Positions 9,487 through 18,477 are shown, counted from the first letter of the stretch. The stretch: 64,000 nucleotides of DNA from Oscillospiraceae bacterium (GCA_902764825.1 CACWXL010000002.1:283321-347320), one strand, 5' to 3'. Made by a program: numbers and translations. The notes: generated by a model from the sequence alone, not told the origin.

Positions 9487-11383
9487 TCTTCTTTTTCCCG
9501 GAGATCTTCTTGCCGCTGCCAGCCATAAAGAAAACTACTGCACCGATAGCAATGAGAACGATGAGTGAAGTTATGTTTCCTGTAGGAAGATAAGAACTTA
9601 TGTTGATCTTATCCGTAACGCCTGCAACCGTAAGGATCGCAAGCACGATGCCGAGGATTCCTTCGCCTGCAATAAGGCCCGAGCAGAAGAGGATTCCCTT
9701 GCCGGAGTCATCGTTCTGCTTGCCGTAGATCTTCTCAACGATGAACTTGATGAGACCGCCGAGCATGATCGGAGCTGAAAGCTCGAGAGGAAGATAAAGA
9801 CCGATCGCAACAGGAAGAGCAGATATGCCCAGGAGCTCTATTACTATCGCAATGAATACGCCGATGAAGATCAATGTCCAGGGCAGATTGCCGTCCATGA
9901 CGCCTTCGATGATCATCTTCATCATGGTAGCCTGAGGAGCTGCGAGCTTGTCGGTACCGAATCCGAATGCGGAATCGAGGAGCACCATTACACCACCAAT
10001 TGCAAGCGCTGCAGCGATAGTTCCCATGATCTCACCGATCTGCTGCTTCTTGGGCGTGGCACCAAGGATATAACCTGTTTTTAAGTCCTGTGATGTATCA
10101 CCTGCCATGCATGCAGCTATGCAGATGATAGAGCCGATAGCGATGGCGCCCTGCATTCCGTGAACGCCTGTATCGCCTGTGAGCTTAAGGCAGAATGTAG
10201 CGATAAGGACCGTTGCTATCGTCATGCCGGATACAGGGTTGTTGGAGCTTCCGACAAGGCCTACCATTCTTGAACTTACGGCACTGAAGAAGAAGCCGAA
10301 GATAACTACAAGTATCGCTCCGAAGATCGTTACGGGGATCGCCGGGATGATCCAGATAAGAAGGATAAGAACAGCAATGGAGATGAGGACAAAGCGCATG
10401 TCGATGTCCATGTTGGTACGGTCGTTCTTTGCCTTGCTTCCGTTGCTCTTTGAGATGCCCTTAACAGAGCCTGTAAAAGCTTTTATGATCGTAGGGAAAG
10501 TCTTGATGAGACTTATGATGCCGGCAGCTGCGACAGCGCCTGCACCGATATATTTGATGTAGCTTGCCCAGATGGCGGATGCGCCGCCTGTTGCGTAGAG
10601 TTCAGCAATGGATACTGTTGCAGGATACATAACGATATCCGTACCGAATGTGACTATAGCAGGGATCAGAACGAACCAGCCGAGTATACCGCCGGCGAAC
10701 ATATAACCTGAGATCTTGGGACCGCAGATATATCCGACCGAGATAAGCGCAGGATAGATCTCTGAAGAGAACTCCGTCTTAAGCGCCGAGAGTCTGAAAG
10801 ATACTACGGATCTGACAGCACAAAGTCCGTCAGTTACGAACTTGATGACAGCGCCGATACCCATTCCGATGAAGACTGATTTTGCAGAAGATCCGCCCTT
10901 CTCACCAGCGAGAAGGACTTCGGCACAGGCAGTGCCTTCCGGATAAGGGAGCACGCCGTGCTCTTTTACGATAAGTGCGCTTCTTAAAGGCACCATGAAG
11001 AATACACCGAGAAGACCGCCGACCAGAGCGATGATGGTGATCGTGATAAGCGCTGGCTTATCCATAACACCTTCTTTTGCCCAGATAAAGAGCGCAGGCA
11101 TGGTGAAGATCGCGCCGGCAGCCAGAGATTCACCGGCAGAGCCTATTGTCTGGACCATGTTGCTCTCAAGGATCGAATCCTTGCGCATGATGATCCTTAT
11201 TACAGTCATCGAAATAACGGCAGCAGGAATGGATGCTGATACCGTAAGTCCGACCTTAAGGCCAAGGTATGCATTTGCAGCACCGAAGACAACGGCAAGC
11301 ACAATGCCGAGTATGACCGATGCCGGTGTCATTTCAGTTGTTACTTTATCAGCAGGAATATACGGTTTGAAATTATTATCCAT
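9473..11383 (-). CDS. OPT family oligopeptide/metal-chelate transporter
   Basis: A 636-residue polytopic membrane protein with about 14-16 predicted hydrophobic segments. It has the N-terminal GAANAYLGLKVGLTVSASIPAA region and the internal GDTSQDLKTGYILGATPKKQQ motif characteristic of the oligopeptide transporter (OPT/YSL) superfamily. It is expected to import small peptides or peptide-like metal chelates by cation symport. The start follows GGAGGCAGAC. A PqqD-like gene overlaps its 3' end. It is close to full length for bacterial OPT proteins and looks intact. Confidence 0.92.
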   Translation of the reverse strand: MDNNFKPYIPADKVTTEMTPASVILGIVLAVVFGAANAYLGLKVGLTVSASIPAAVISMTVIRIIMRKDSILESNMVQTIGSAGESLAAGAIFTMPALFIWAKEGVMDKPALITITIIALVGGLLGVFFMVPLRSALIVKEHGVLPYPEGTACAEVLLAGEKGGSSAKSVFIGMGIGAVIKFVTDGLCAVRSVVSFRLSALKTEFSSEIYPALISVGYICGPKISGYMFAGGILGWFVLIPAIVTFGTDIVMYPATVSIAELYATGGASAIWASYIKYIGAGAVAAAGIISLIKTFPTIIKAFTGSVKGISKSNGSKAKNDRTNMDIDMRFVLISIAVLILLIWIIPAIPVTIFGAILVVIFGFFFSAVSSRMVGLVGSSNNPVSGMTIATVLIATFCLKLTGDTGVHGMQGAIAIGSIICIAACMAGDTSQDLKTGYILGATPKKQQIGEIMGTIAAALAIGGVMVLLDSAFGFGTDKLAAPQATMMKMIIEGVMDGNLPWTLIFIGVFIAIVIELLGISALPVAIGLYLPLELSAPIMLGGLIKFIVEKIYGKQNDDSGKGILFCSGLIAGEGILGIVLAILTVAGVTDKINISSYLPTGNITSLIVLIAIGAVVFFMAGSGKKISGKKKNAKG

Positions 11384-11506
11384 GTCTGCCTCCGGTGGTG
11401 TAATAGTAATAATCTACCACATGGAGACGATTATTTCAGAACATATCAGGCCTCAAGCGCCGATAAATGGCACTTTCCTGTGAAATATATAATAAATTCA
11501 ATGCTA

Positions 11507-14158
11507 TTACGTATATAGCCCGCCAAGGAACTCCGTTGCAAACTGTATCTTCGTCGGATTGAAGACATCGCGGCTCTCATCAGTCGGATAGATGAAGAAC
11601 GTGTCGTCGTAGGTCGAGAGAGTAACGCACGGACCGTAGAGTCCCCTGTAGTCGTACTCGGTGTGGATCGATACCATGGATGATGCCGGGAATTTCAAAG
11701 TCTCACGCTGTCCGCTCCTGTAGTTATCGAACTCCAAAGAGAAACCTGAATTATCGTGAACGAGTCTTCCCTCACCGCAGTCAACGAAGTTAACGGAATT
11801 CGGCAGCGCCCAGATCTTTACGGGGATGTCGAGTTTATACTTGCCTTCCCTGCACTCTTCATGGACAAAGCCTCTCTGCCATTCATACCAGTCAGGAATA
11901 TGGATTACCTCACCGGAAGAAGAATGCAGCTGACCTAACTCATCCATCTCATAGGAATCACCGCAGTATTTGCATGTGATCTTGCTGCCGGATGATGTCA
12001 TCGCAAAATCCCTGCCGCACTTTCTGCAGCGGTACAAGGGATAGTGCAGGCCTTCTGCCCTCCACTCGTCATCTATTACGATCTTGTTTTCGAGCTGGTA
12101 TTTATATTCGTCATAAGTAAGTTCTTTTGAAATGCGCGAAAAAATCTCGTCTACGGAAAGCTTGCCGATCTCATCTTGAGTCACGACACACTTAAGATCC
12201 GCATGAAGCCTTGCACCCTTTCTCTCCTTGAGATTCCAGATAGGCTGCTGCAGATAGTTGCCCTGCATGTTGATCGTAACGACAGGAACCTTCAGAAGCT
12301 TTGCAAGCTTGGCGATAGAAGGTGTCAGATGGGAATTGGTTCCGACGTTGGCATATCTTGCTTCGGGATATATGACCATGACATCGCCACGCTTGATGAC
12401 CTTTATTATGTTCTTGATAAGGTACTGGTCGTTAATGAACTTGCGCGTTCCAAGGCATCCTACCTGACGGTAGATCCACTCGCCGAACGCTTCGAATCCT
12501 TCGAGCTCGGAAATGTAATTCGCGCGGTAAGGCTTTAACGCAAGCGGTGTTACATAAAAATCCATGAAGGAATTATGCGAGCCGTAAACAAGGAACGGGG
12601 GCTTTATTCCGTCCATGTTGTGCTTATCGATCTTAAGCTTATATGGAGCTGTAATAAACTTGCAGATAAGCCAGATAAAAGGCATGAAGAAAAGGTTCTG
12701 CCTGGGCGGCGTTTTCGCTCTATCAAAGGGCTTCTTATCAGGTCCTTTGCAGATAACATAATCGCGGATGAAAGGTATCCTGCAAAGAAGATAATATAGG
12801 ATTCCCGTGAAGAGGAACGAAGCAAACGTCGGTGTCAGCATGAACAGGATCTTATTGTGGATCACGACATTGATCGGATCGAAGATAAGCAGCGTAAAGC
12901 CGAATCCCAGCGCAAGACAGATAATGCCTACGATATTGAATCCGCCGGTATATCTGTAAGCCGTGTGGCCGGGCAGTTCATATGCACTCTTAAGGTCGAT
13001 CTTCTGCTTTCTTACAAGGAAGAAGTCGACAAACAAAAGCGCTGCCAGAGGCGCATAAACACACGCGCCGATCGTTAAAAAGCTTCCGAAATATTCCGTG
13101 ATCTTGCCCCATACGCAGAGCACTGCGACATAAAGGCCGAGCACGAGGACGAGGACTTTGTAGGAAGATTTCTTGAACGTCGATTTGAGCATGACGCCGT
13201 AGATATAAGATCCTACGGCCTGTGTTCCGATGTTCGCGAAAGCAACGAGAAGCAGTGACGACAGGCCAAGGATAGGTGCTGACAAAGTAGCCATCATGAG
13301 CGTCGGGTCATCTACCATCTTGCCTGTTACATACTGCATTGCGATAGCCATGACTGCGCCGACGACTACGAAGAAAGAGCCTGCCGCGCCCTGTCCCAGG
13401 ACGCCTGCATAATAACCGGATTTCTCTGATCTGCAGAGACGCGGGACTTCGGCCATGCCGCCGACCAACGTGATTACGAATGCAAAATTTGCTTCGATGC
13501 TGAGCACGTAATTTACAGTCTTGTCAGCATCGCCTGCAAGCTCAGGCTGATAGTTCCAGATGACATCCATAGGAACTGAAGTAAAGCCTACTATGACTAC
13601 TGCGACGCCTACCAAAAGGAGCAGCGGCACGAGTATTCTCGTAGTCCATGTGATCGTGCCTACGCCGCGCAGTGCGATGACGGTTCCTATGACGACACAT
13701 GAGAGGCTTAAGATAAGATGCGCACCGTTGAAGAGCTGTATTCCGAACAATCCCAGGAGATTTTCCATCGAATCTGCGAACAGTTCGCAACACACTGCAT
13801 ACCACGGGAAATTTACGACGATGATTATTATCGTAACGATCTTATTTCCGGCAGGCCCGAAAACGCTTCGAAGCCAGATCCATATGTCTATTCCGTATCT
13901 TGCGGACATGATTACCGGAAGCTGGTAGATCATGAGCATGAATATCGCTGCGAGGAAAGCTCCGATCAACAGCTGCTTGAATCCTACAAGTGTTGCAAGG
14001 TATGAACCCTGCGTATAACTCCATGTCGCGATGCAGTAACCTGATAAGACGAGGAGCGCATCGATAAATCCGTATTTTCGCTCTTTTGGCAGAACAGGCA
14101 GAGTTCCGCAATAGACTTCATTCTCTATCTCTTTGTTTATATCATGCTTGCGGCTCAT
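11507..14158 (-). CDS. NCS1-type permease fused to a PlsC acyltransferase and zinc ribbon
   Basis: An uninterrupted 883-residue frame with three parts. Residues about 30-470 form a 12-helix permease resembling the NCS1 nucleobase/cytosine family. Residues about 490-690 form an acyltransferase with GSHNSFMD (HX4D, H528/D533) and YPEARYA near 598-604 where PlsC enzymes usually have FPEGTR. Residues about 705-745 form a zinc ribbon with CRKC (711-714) and CKYC (729-732). A beta-rich tail of about 130 residues follows. The fusion is not a normal NCS1 arrangement and would tether a lipid acyltransferase to a transporter on the cytoplasmic face. The start overlaps the stop of a 51-residue membrane-protein gene in an ATGA junction. 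The permease substrate is unknown, and the altered motif III leaves acyl-acceptor specificity open. Confidence 0.88.
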   Translation of the reverse strand: MSRKHDINKEIENEVYCGTLPVLPKERKYGFIDALLVLSGYCIATWSYTQGSYLATLVGFKQLLIGAFLAAIFMLMIYQLPVIMSARYGIDIWIWLRSVFGPAGNKIVTIIIIVVNFPWYAVCCELFADSMENLLGLFGIQLFNGAHLILSLSCVVIGTVIALRGVGTITWTTRILVPLLLLVGVAVVIVGFTSVPMDVIWNYQPELAGDADKTVNYVLSIEANFAFVITLVGGMAEVPRLCRSEKSGYYAGVLGQGAAGSFFVVVGAVMAIAMQYVTGKMVDDPTLMMATLSAPILGLSSLLLVAFANIGTQAVGSYIYGVMLKSTFKKSSYKVLVLVLGLYVAVLCVWGKITEYFGSFLTIGACVYAPLAALLFVDFFLVRKQKIDLKSAYELPGHTAYRYTGGFNIVGIICLALGFGFTLLIFDPINVVIHNKILFMLTPTFASFLFTGILYYLLCRIPFIRDYVICKGPDKKPFDRAKTPPRQNLFFMPFIWLICKFITAPYKLKIDKHNMDGIKPPFLVYGSHNSFMDFYVTPLALKPYRANYISELEGFEAFGEWIYRQVGCLGTRKFINDQYLIKNIIKVIKRGDVMVIYPEARYANVGTNSHLTPSIAKLAKLLKVPVVTINMQGNYLQQPIWNLKERKGARLHADLKCVVTQDEIGKLSVDEIFSRISKELTYDEYKYQLENKIVIDDEWRAEGLHYPLYRCRKCGRDFAMTSSGSKITCKYCGDSYEMDELGQLHSSSGEVIHIPDWYEWQRGFVHEECREGKYKLDIPVKIWALPNSVNFVDCGEGRLVHDNSGFSLEFDNYRSGQRETLKFPASSMVSIHTEYDYRGLYGPCVTLSTYDDTFFIYPTDESRDVFNPTKIQFATEFLGGLYT

Positions 14159-14310
14159 AAGAAGAAACCTCCGATTATCCCTATCAGGGCTATCACGGTT
14201 ATAACCGCAGCTATGATGTAATCCTGTTTTGTCATGCGGGGGATCTTATTCTCCTGCTCCGCCTTGAGGACCTCTTCGATCCTTGCTTCGATCTCTTTGT
14301 TAGATTCCAT
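14155..14310 (-). CDS. 51-residue single-span membrane protein, coupled to the permease fusion
   Basis: A short frame with a charged, helical N-terminal half (MESNKEIEARIEEVLKAEQE) and one hydrophobic span of about 20 residues ending at the C-terminus (IIAAVITVIALIGIIGGFFL). A GGAGC ribosome binding site precedes the ATG. Its TGA overlaps the ATG of the 883-residue fusion gene (ATGA), a strong sign of translational coupling. This layout recalls small accessory subunits encoded before transporters. No family was recognised. Confidence 0.75.
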   Translation of the reverse strand: MESNKEIEARIEEVLKAEQENKIPRMTKQDYIIAAVITVIALIGIIGGFFL

Positions 14311-14385
14311 AAAAGCTCCAGATATTTAGTGCTGAAAATAAGATAACACAAACTTTGTGTATAACAGAAAAGCGTTCAAAGATCA

Positions 14386-14414
14386 GGGGCTGCCCTAAAC
14401 CTTAAGACAGCCCC
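14386..14414 (-). terminator. Probable terminator of the PadR/DUF1700 operon
   Basis: On the minus strand GGGGCTG pairs with CAGCCCC around a 15-nt loop, 40 bp after the stop of the last operon gene. The following T tract is weak (TGATCTTT), so efficiency is uncertain. Confidence 0.5.
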
Positions 14415-14453
14415 TCTCTATCCTTATCCCAAAAACTTACTGTTGTTTATTTG

Positions 14454-14633
14454 TTAATCGCCTAAGGACTGTACCTGTTCGGTAACCTGACCGAAAGCGC
14501 CCTTCCAGTCATATTCCATAGCCTTGTTTCCGAGCTTGAATGCGAACAATACGATGGTAATGATACCTAAGAAACAAGCAAGGAAAAGAGCGATTGCGCC
14601 TGTAATCAGAAGCTTAATGTCTTTTTTACTCAT
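14454..14633 (-). CDS. 59-residue membrane protein, last gene of the PadR/DUF1700 operon
   Basis: A short frame with a basic start (MSKKDIK), one long hydrophobic span (residues 8-32) and a polar C-terminal tail. The ATG lies 3 bp after the stop of the DUF1700 gene, with GGGGAGGA as ribosome binding site, so expression is surely coupled. No family was recognised. Position and size suggest a small accessory membrane protein of the PadR-DUF1700 envelope module. Confidence 0.75.
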   Translation of the reverse strand: MSKKDIKLLITGAIALFLACFLGIITIVLFAFKLGNKAMEYDWKGAFGQVTEQVQSLGD

Positions 14634-14636
14634 AGA

Positions 14637-15206
14637 TCAGTCCTCCCCTAAGCCGTAGTTCCAAACGTTCTTGTTCCATCTGATGTAGCCCTTAAGGCCC
14701 TTTGCATAGTACTTGATGCCTAAGATCAGGAGCGCAATAAGGAAGACTGCTACACAGACAAGTGTCAGTATCAGGAAGATGAAAGGTACCAGGAACTCAG
14801 TCAAAACGCCTGTAATAAGTCCTGCCACGATCAGTCCGATGACTGCCGCATCACCTGCAAGGCACATGAATGCCGCAAAGATGGCTGCCAGAAGGATAAC
14901 CCAGCACCATACACCAAGGAAAACGTTGAAAAGGATTACAAAGATCCTGCTTCTTCCGTCAGGTCCCTTGAAGTTGTCAGAGAGCTTTCTTCTCTTCATG
15001 ACCTGTTTGAACTTTGCACCATCCTTGAATTCTGCTGCCAGTTCAGCCGGATCACCAAGGCTTGCAGCGATCTCTTCTTCACTTCTGCCTTCGCTGACGC
15101 CTTCGTCAAAATGCTCTTCCATGGATTGGATGATGTCTTTTACATCACCATAGGGCATGTGCCCCAATTCATTGGTGAGCTTGTTAAGATATTCACTCTT
15201 GTTCAT
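14637..15206 (-). CDS. DUF1700 family membrane protein
   Basis: A 189-residue protein. The soluble N-terminal domain (MNKSEYLNKL; SMEEHFDEGVSEGRSEEEIAASLGDPAEL) is the hallmark of DUF1700/HAAS-type proteins and is followed by three hydrophobic spans after about residue 90. The start at 15206 is chosen over an upstream in-frame start because GGAGGAC lies 8 bp before it. It overlaps the end of the PadR gene by 14 bp. In many Bacillota such PadR-DUF1700 pairs respond to envelope conditions. The molecular function is unknown. Confidence 0.85.
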   Translation of the reverse strand: MNKSEYLNKLTNELGHMPYGDVKDIIQSMEEHFDEGVSEGRSEEEIAASLGDPAELAAEFKDGAKFKQVMKRRKLSDNFKGPDGRSRIFVILFNVFLGVWCWVILLAAIFAAFMCLAGDAAVIGLIVAGLITGVLTEFLVPFIFLILTLVCVAVFLIALLILGIKYYAKGLKGYIRWNKNVWNYGLGED

Positions 15207-15531
15207 CAGCTTGTCCTCCAGTCTCTCGTTCCAATATTCCATTTACTTCCCCGCAGAACTTGATCCATTCGTCACGGTCACTGTTCAGTTTGTTACGTCC
15301 GGCATCCGTGAGATGGTAGTATTTGCGCGGCGGCCCGTTCTGAGATTCTTGCAGGTAAGTCGATACGACGCCTTCAGAAGCGAGCTTGCGCAGTATCGGA
15401 TAAACTGTGCCGTCTGCTACTTCGACTTTGCGTGCAAGGCTACCTGCGAGGTCGTAGCCGTAACTGTCGCCCTTTTCGAGCAAGGCCAGCACGCACAGAT
15501 CGAGAATGCCCTTCTTGATTTGGCTGTTCAT
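15193..15531 (-). CDS. PadR family transcriptional regulator
   Basis: A 112-residue winged-helix regulator. ALLEKGDSYGYDLAGSLARK (helix-turn-helix) near residues 17-36 and DGTVYPILRKLASEGVVSTY (recognition helix and wing entry) near 39-58 are typical of PadR proteins. A short C-terminal dimerisation helix follows. The ribosome binding site is AAAGGGG. It is the first gene of a three-gene operon, and its promoter carries an inverted repeat within the -35/-10 spacer, which suggests autorepression relieved by an envelope ligand. Confidence 0.92.
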   Translation of the reverse strand: MNSQIKKGILDLCVLALLEKGDSYGYDLAGSLARKVEVADGTVYPILRKLASEGVVSTYLQESQNGPPRKYYHLTDAGRNKLNSDRDEWIKFCGEVNGILERETGGQADEQE

Positions 15532-15606
15532 GGCAAATCCCCTTTCATTCCGATTTGACAGGCTTTAAGGCGCCCCCTATTCCTAAGCGCCCCGCCGTCA
15601 CTATCA

Positions 15607-15653
15607 TTTATAGCACACTACTATTCATTGTTCAATACTAAATTTTGAATAGT
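15607..15653 (-). promoter_or_regulatory. PadR operon promoter with overlapping inverted repeat
   Basis: On the minus strand TTGAAC (15635-15630) and TATAAA (15612-15607) are separated by exactly 17 bp. ACTATTCA at 15620-15627 and its complement TGAATAGT at 15646-15653 form a dyad whose proximal arm lies in the spacer. This placement fits autorepression by the PadR protein encoded immediately downstream. Confidence 0.65.
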
Positions 15654-15754
15654 TCCTAGTGCTCGAAAAAAGACTCCCTGCATACCGCAAATATACATAA
15701 ATATTTGTTTTGCCGTATTTATAAAGAATGGTATTATCCTTAATGGAGGTCATT

Positions 15755-17302
15755 ATGCCCGAAGACAATCTTGCACAATTTAAAAAGATCCTGGCGAATC
15801 TTCCTGAAGACAGGAGGAAGCGCTTATACGACCGTCTTCACGCTATGCCCGCCTCCCAGAGAGAAGCTTTCATTAATGATTTCACCAGGAAATATCTCTC
15901 CGGTCAGAGGAAGCACCCGTCCAAAAAGACAGGTACACAGGTCAAGGCAAATGTATCCGGCAAGAAGCCCTCTTCCCCTAACGGCAGCTCGCAGAAGAAG
16001 TCTAAACCCGCTGACGGACAGGCTAAGAAAGCACAGCCTGCAAATGGTCAGAAGAAGCCTCAGCCCTCAACTGTTCAGACTAAGAAGCCTCAGCCTGCTA
16101 ACGGTCAGAAGAATGTTCAGCCCGCTAACGGCCAGAAGAAACCTTCTGCAAACGGCAAGCCTCAGGATAAGCATCCCTCCCCTGCCGTCCGGAACAAGGC
16201 TCCTGACAAGCATAGCACCGAAATAAAGCATCCCGTTCAATCAAAAGCCACAAAGCCCAAGTCTGCTCCGTCTAAACAGCCGCAAAAAGCTGAAAGCAAG
16301 AAGCCCTCGCCGCTTTTCAAGTTCGACAGAAAGCCCGCAAAAGCTCCTGCCGAGATCGATCCTGAACTTATAAATGCAGAGCCGGTCATCATCGAAGAGG
16401 AACCCAAGGAACCACCGAGATCCAAGGAAGCGTCCCTTCAGAGCGCAGCTATCGGTGTGCTTGTTGCACTGCTCATAATCGGCTTGGGCTATATTGTCTA
16501 TCTGTTCAACAAACAGAAAATAGACAGGAATTTCAATAAGATGTTCGGCATGACCGCAGAGGAGACAATAGCAACTACTCCGGACGGACTTGGCATCATT
16601 GGTTCCGAGCCCACATTTGTACCTTCAGATACACCCACGCCGGTACCTGCCACACCTACCCCTACTCCGATAACACTTAAGGAAGATCACCCTGATCTTA
16701 CAGGCAAGGTCATCGTAATCGACCCCGGCCATCAGGAAGTGCCCAATACCGAACTTGAGAAAGTCTACAAAGGTTCCACTGCCGAGAAAGACAAGGCCAC
16801 TTCAGGTGCTGTAGGCGTCAACAGCGGCGCCAAGGAATATGAGCTTACTCTTCAGTACGCACTTGTTTTAAGAGAGTATTTGGAAGGCTGCGGCGCGAAG
16901 GTCATCCTCACGAGAGATTCCAACGATGCCGACATCTCCAATATCGAGCGTGCGAAGATCGCTACAGACAATAAAGCAGACTGCTTCATAAGACTCCATG
17001 CCGACAGTGCACCCGAGAGCGATATCAAAGGCGTTAAGGTATATGTCCCTTCCACAGGCAGCTATTCAAAGAATGCGGTCAAGGAAGGAAAGAAACTTGC
17101 TGACCTTGTTGCCGAACAGATAGGAAGCACTTCCTTAGGCGTCGTACAGTCAAACATGTACACCGGATTAAACTATGCAGATTCGGTCAAGTCCTATCAA
17201 CTTGTCGTCGGATATCTGTCCAACAGCGACGACGATGCCCTTGTTACCGACAGCGAGACTCCCTACAAGACAGCTGTCGCCATCTCCGAATTCCTCAGAT
17301 GA
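15755..17302 (+). CDS. Membrane-anchored N-acetylmuramoyl-L-alanine amidase (Amidase_3)
   Basis: A 515-residue cell-wall hydrolase. The start at 15755 is preferred to an ATG at 15728 because GGAGGT lies directly upstream and a TATTAT -10 element overlaps the earlier codon. Residues about 50-190 are a Lys/Pro/Gln/Asn low-complexity linker with imperfect KKPQPANGQ-type repeats. A single transmembrane segment (AAIGVLVALLIIGLGYIVYL) lies near residue 235, then a Thr/Pro spacer, then an Amidase_3 domain: VIVIDPGHQE (zinc His), KEYELTLQ (zinc Glu), FIRLHAD (zinc His). The usual catalytic Glu before the GF/YxSN motif appears to be Val (QLVVGYLSN), so activity may be altered. The long basic linker faces the cytoplasm if the membrane span is type II. 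Confidence 0.88.
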   Translation: MPEDNLAQFKKILANLPEDRRKRLYDRLHAMPASQREAFINDFTRKYLSGQRKHPSKKTGTQVKANVSGKKPSSPNGSSQKKSKPADGQAKKAQPANGQKKPQPSTVQTKKPQPANGQKNVQPANGQKKPSANGKPQDKHPSPAVRNKAPDKHSTEIKHPVQSKATKPKSAPSKQPQKAESKKPSPLFKFDRKPAKAPAEIDPELINAEPVIIEEEPKEPPRSKEASLQSAAIGVLVALLIIGLGYIVYLFNKQKIDRNFNKMFGMTAEETIATTPDGLGIIGSEPTFVPSDTPTPVPATPTPTPITLKEDHPDLTGKVIVIDPGHQEVPNTELEKVYKGSTAEKDKATSGAVGVNSGAKEYELTLQYALVLREYLEGCGAKVILTRDSNDADISNIERAKIATDNKADCFIRLHADSAPESDIKGVKVYVPSTGSYSKNAVKEGKKLADLVAEQIGSTSLGVVQSNMYTGLNYADSVKSYQLVVGYLSNSDDDALVTDSETPYKTAVAISEFLR

Positions 17303-17382
17303 GAATTTACAATTGAAAATACAAAAAGTTTGATATATTAGTAGATAGGGCAAACAAAACACATTTCGAGGAGGTAGGCATT

Positions 17383-17958
17383 ATGGCAGATTTCGATCCT
17401 AACATGATCAAGGATATGGCAAAGCTCAAGAACGTCAACGAAGCAGATGAGCTTCTCCGTGGCATGAAGGAACCTGGCAAAGAAGCAGAGATCAAGAGTG
17501 AGTATTCTTCTATCAAAGAAGTCGAAATACTCAGACAAAAAGTTGAAAAGCAGACTTATCTTCTCCACGCTTTCTGGATCATGCTCAAAGAGCATGGTGC
17601 TACCAACGAAGAACTCGACAAGGCATTGAACGAGGCAGTTCTTCTCCAGAAGAGAACAGATTATAAGAACATCACAAGCTGTCCTTCCTGCGGCAAGGGC
17701 CTTCAGAAGATGGAGAACAAGCCTTTCGTATCCAAGTGCTACTACTGCGGCACTGAGCTCCTTATCAATCCTTACAAGAAGTACGACGGACTTGATCCTT
17801 ATGATACAGGATATTCCGAGAAGGTCGAAGAACCCGCACCTTATGTACCTGACGAAGTAGTTGAAGCAGAAGAGATCAAGGACGCTCAGGACATCATCAG
17901 CCAGAGCTTCGAACCTTACGATGTTACTAAGGATCTTAACTTCGACGACGAACTCTGA
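17383..17958 (+). CDS. Zinc-ribbon protein of unknown function
   Basis: A 191-residue cytosolic protein with a strong ribosome binding site (GGAGGTAGGCATT). An acidic helical N-terminal half (about residues 1-95, probable coiled coil) is followed by one zinc ribbon, CPSCGKGL then CYYCGTELL, near residues 103-125, and by an acidic C-terminal tail without predicted structure. No catalytic motif is seen. It is monocistronic, with its own terminator, 80 bp after the amidase gene. No family was recognised beyond the zinc ribbon. Confidence 0.8.
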   Translation: MADFDPNMIKDMAKLKNVNEADELLRGMKEPGKEAEIKSEYSSIKEVEILRQKVEKQTYLLHAFWIMLKEHGATNEELDKALNEAVLLQKRTDYKNITSCPSCGKGLQKMENKPFVSKCYYCGTELLINPYKKYDGLDPYDTGYSEKVEEPAPYVPDEVVEAEEIKDAQDIISQSFEPYDVTKDLNFDDEL

Positions 17959-17988
17959 TTTATAAAGTATTTGATCATTATGCAAGAG

Positions 17989-18016
17989 GGACCGCAATCA
18001 AGCGGTCCTTCTTTTT
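17989..18016 (+). terminator. Intrinsic terminator after zinc-ribbon gene
   Basis: GGACCGC pairs with GCGGTCC around a 6-nt loop and is followed by TTCTTTTT, 31 bp after the stop codon. Confidence 0.9.
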
Positions 18017-18089
18017 GTATTGAGCATTCAGATCAAAGCATATATAATATGCGTCTGGAAAACTTAACGGTTTTCCACTTTTCTGATAC

Positions 18090-18468
18090 GGGGATGCACT
18101 GGTTTCGACGGGGCTTCTGATGTCGGGAAAGCGGGTGGAGGATCCTCGTTGTGCCTCCTTAAAAAACGGGGAATTGCAAGTAATTGCAGACAACACAGAG
18201 CTCGTAGCAGCCTAAGGCTACCGTCCTTCCGCCTATCTTCTCGCGGGAGTGTACGTACACCGAAGACCTCGCCTGAGAGAGGTTAAGCAGGCAGTCCTAC
18301 CGGTTAAGCTTTGCGCCGGCTAGCGACTTAAATCTTATGAAGCTACTGGAACCGACGCCCGTCGATGGGCCACGCGGGAATAGGAATAATTCATCCGTCG
18401 ACTGCACCCGGAGATTGTCCCGGAGGACGAGGTTTCGGACAGGAGTTCGATTCTCCTCATCTCCACCA
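18090..18468 (+). ncRNA. ssrA: Transfer-messenger RNA (tmRNA)
   Basis: The 5' end GGGGATG followed by GGTTTCGACGGGG and the 3' end GTTCGATTCTCCTCATCTCCACCA-type T arm and acceptor (ending 18468 with encoded CCA) are diagnostic of one-piece tmRNA. The terminal GGGGATG pairs with CATCTCC. The likely tag reading frame begins at GCA 18186-18188 and stops at TAA 18213-18215, giving ADNTELVAA. Several pseudoknot-like GC stems follow. It rescues stalled ribosomes and tags nascent chains for proteolysis. The tag ends LVAA where ALAA is most common. Confidence 0.95.
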
Positions 18469-18477
18469 AAAACGATG

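Noticed and set aside
10179..11483. Two + strand frames inside the OPT transporter region
   Set aside because: Composition mirrors the hydrophobic OPT codons on the other strand; no start signals.
15728..15754. Upstream ATG as start of the amidase gene
   Set aside because: It overlaps the likely -10 element and lacks a ribosome binding site, while 15755 has GGAGGT.
17338..17997. Open frame of 219 codons on the minus strand
   Set aside because: It is antisense to the zinc-ribbon gene, which has a strong ribosome binding site and terminator.
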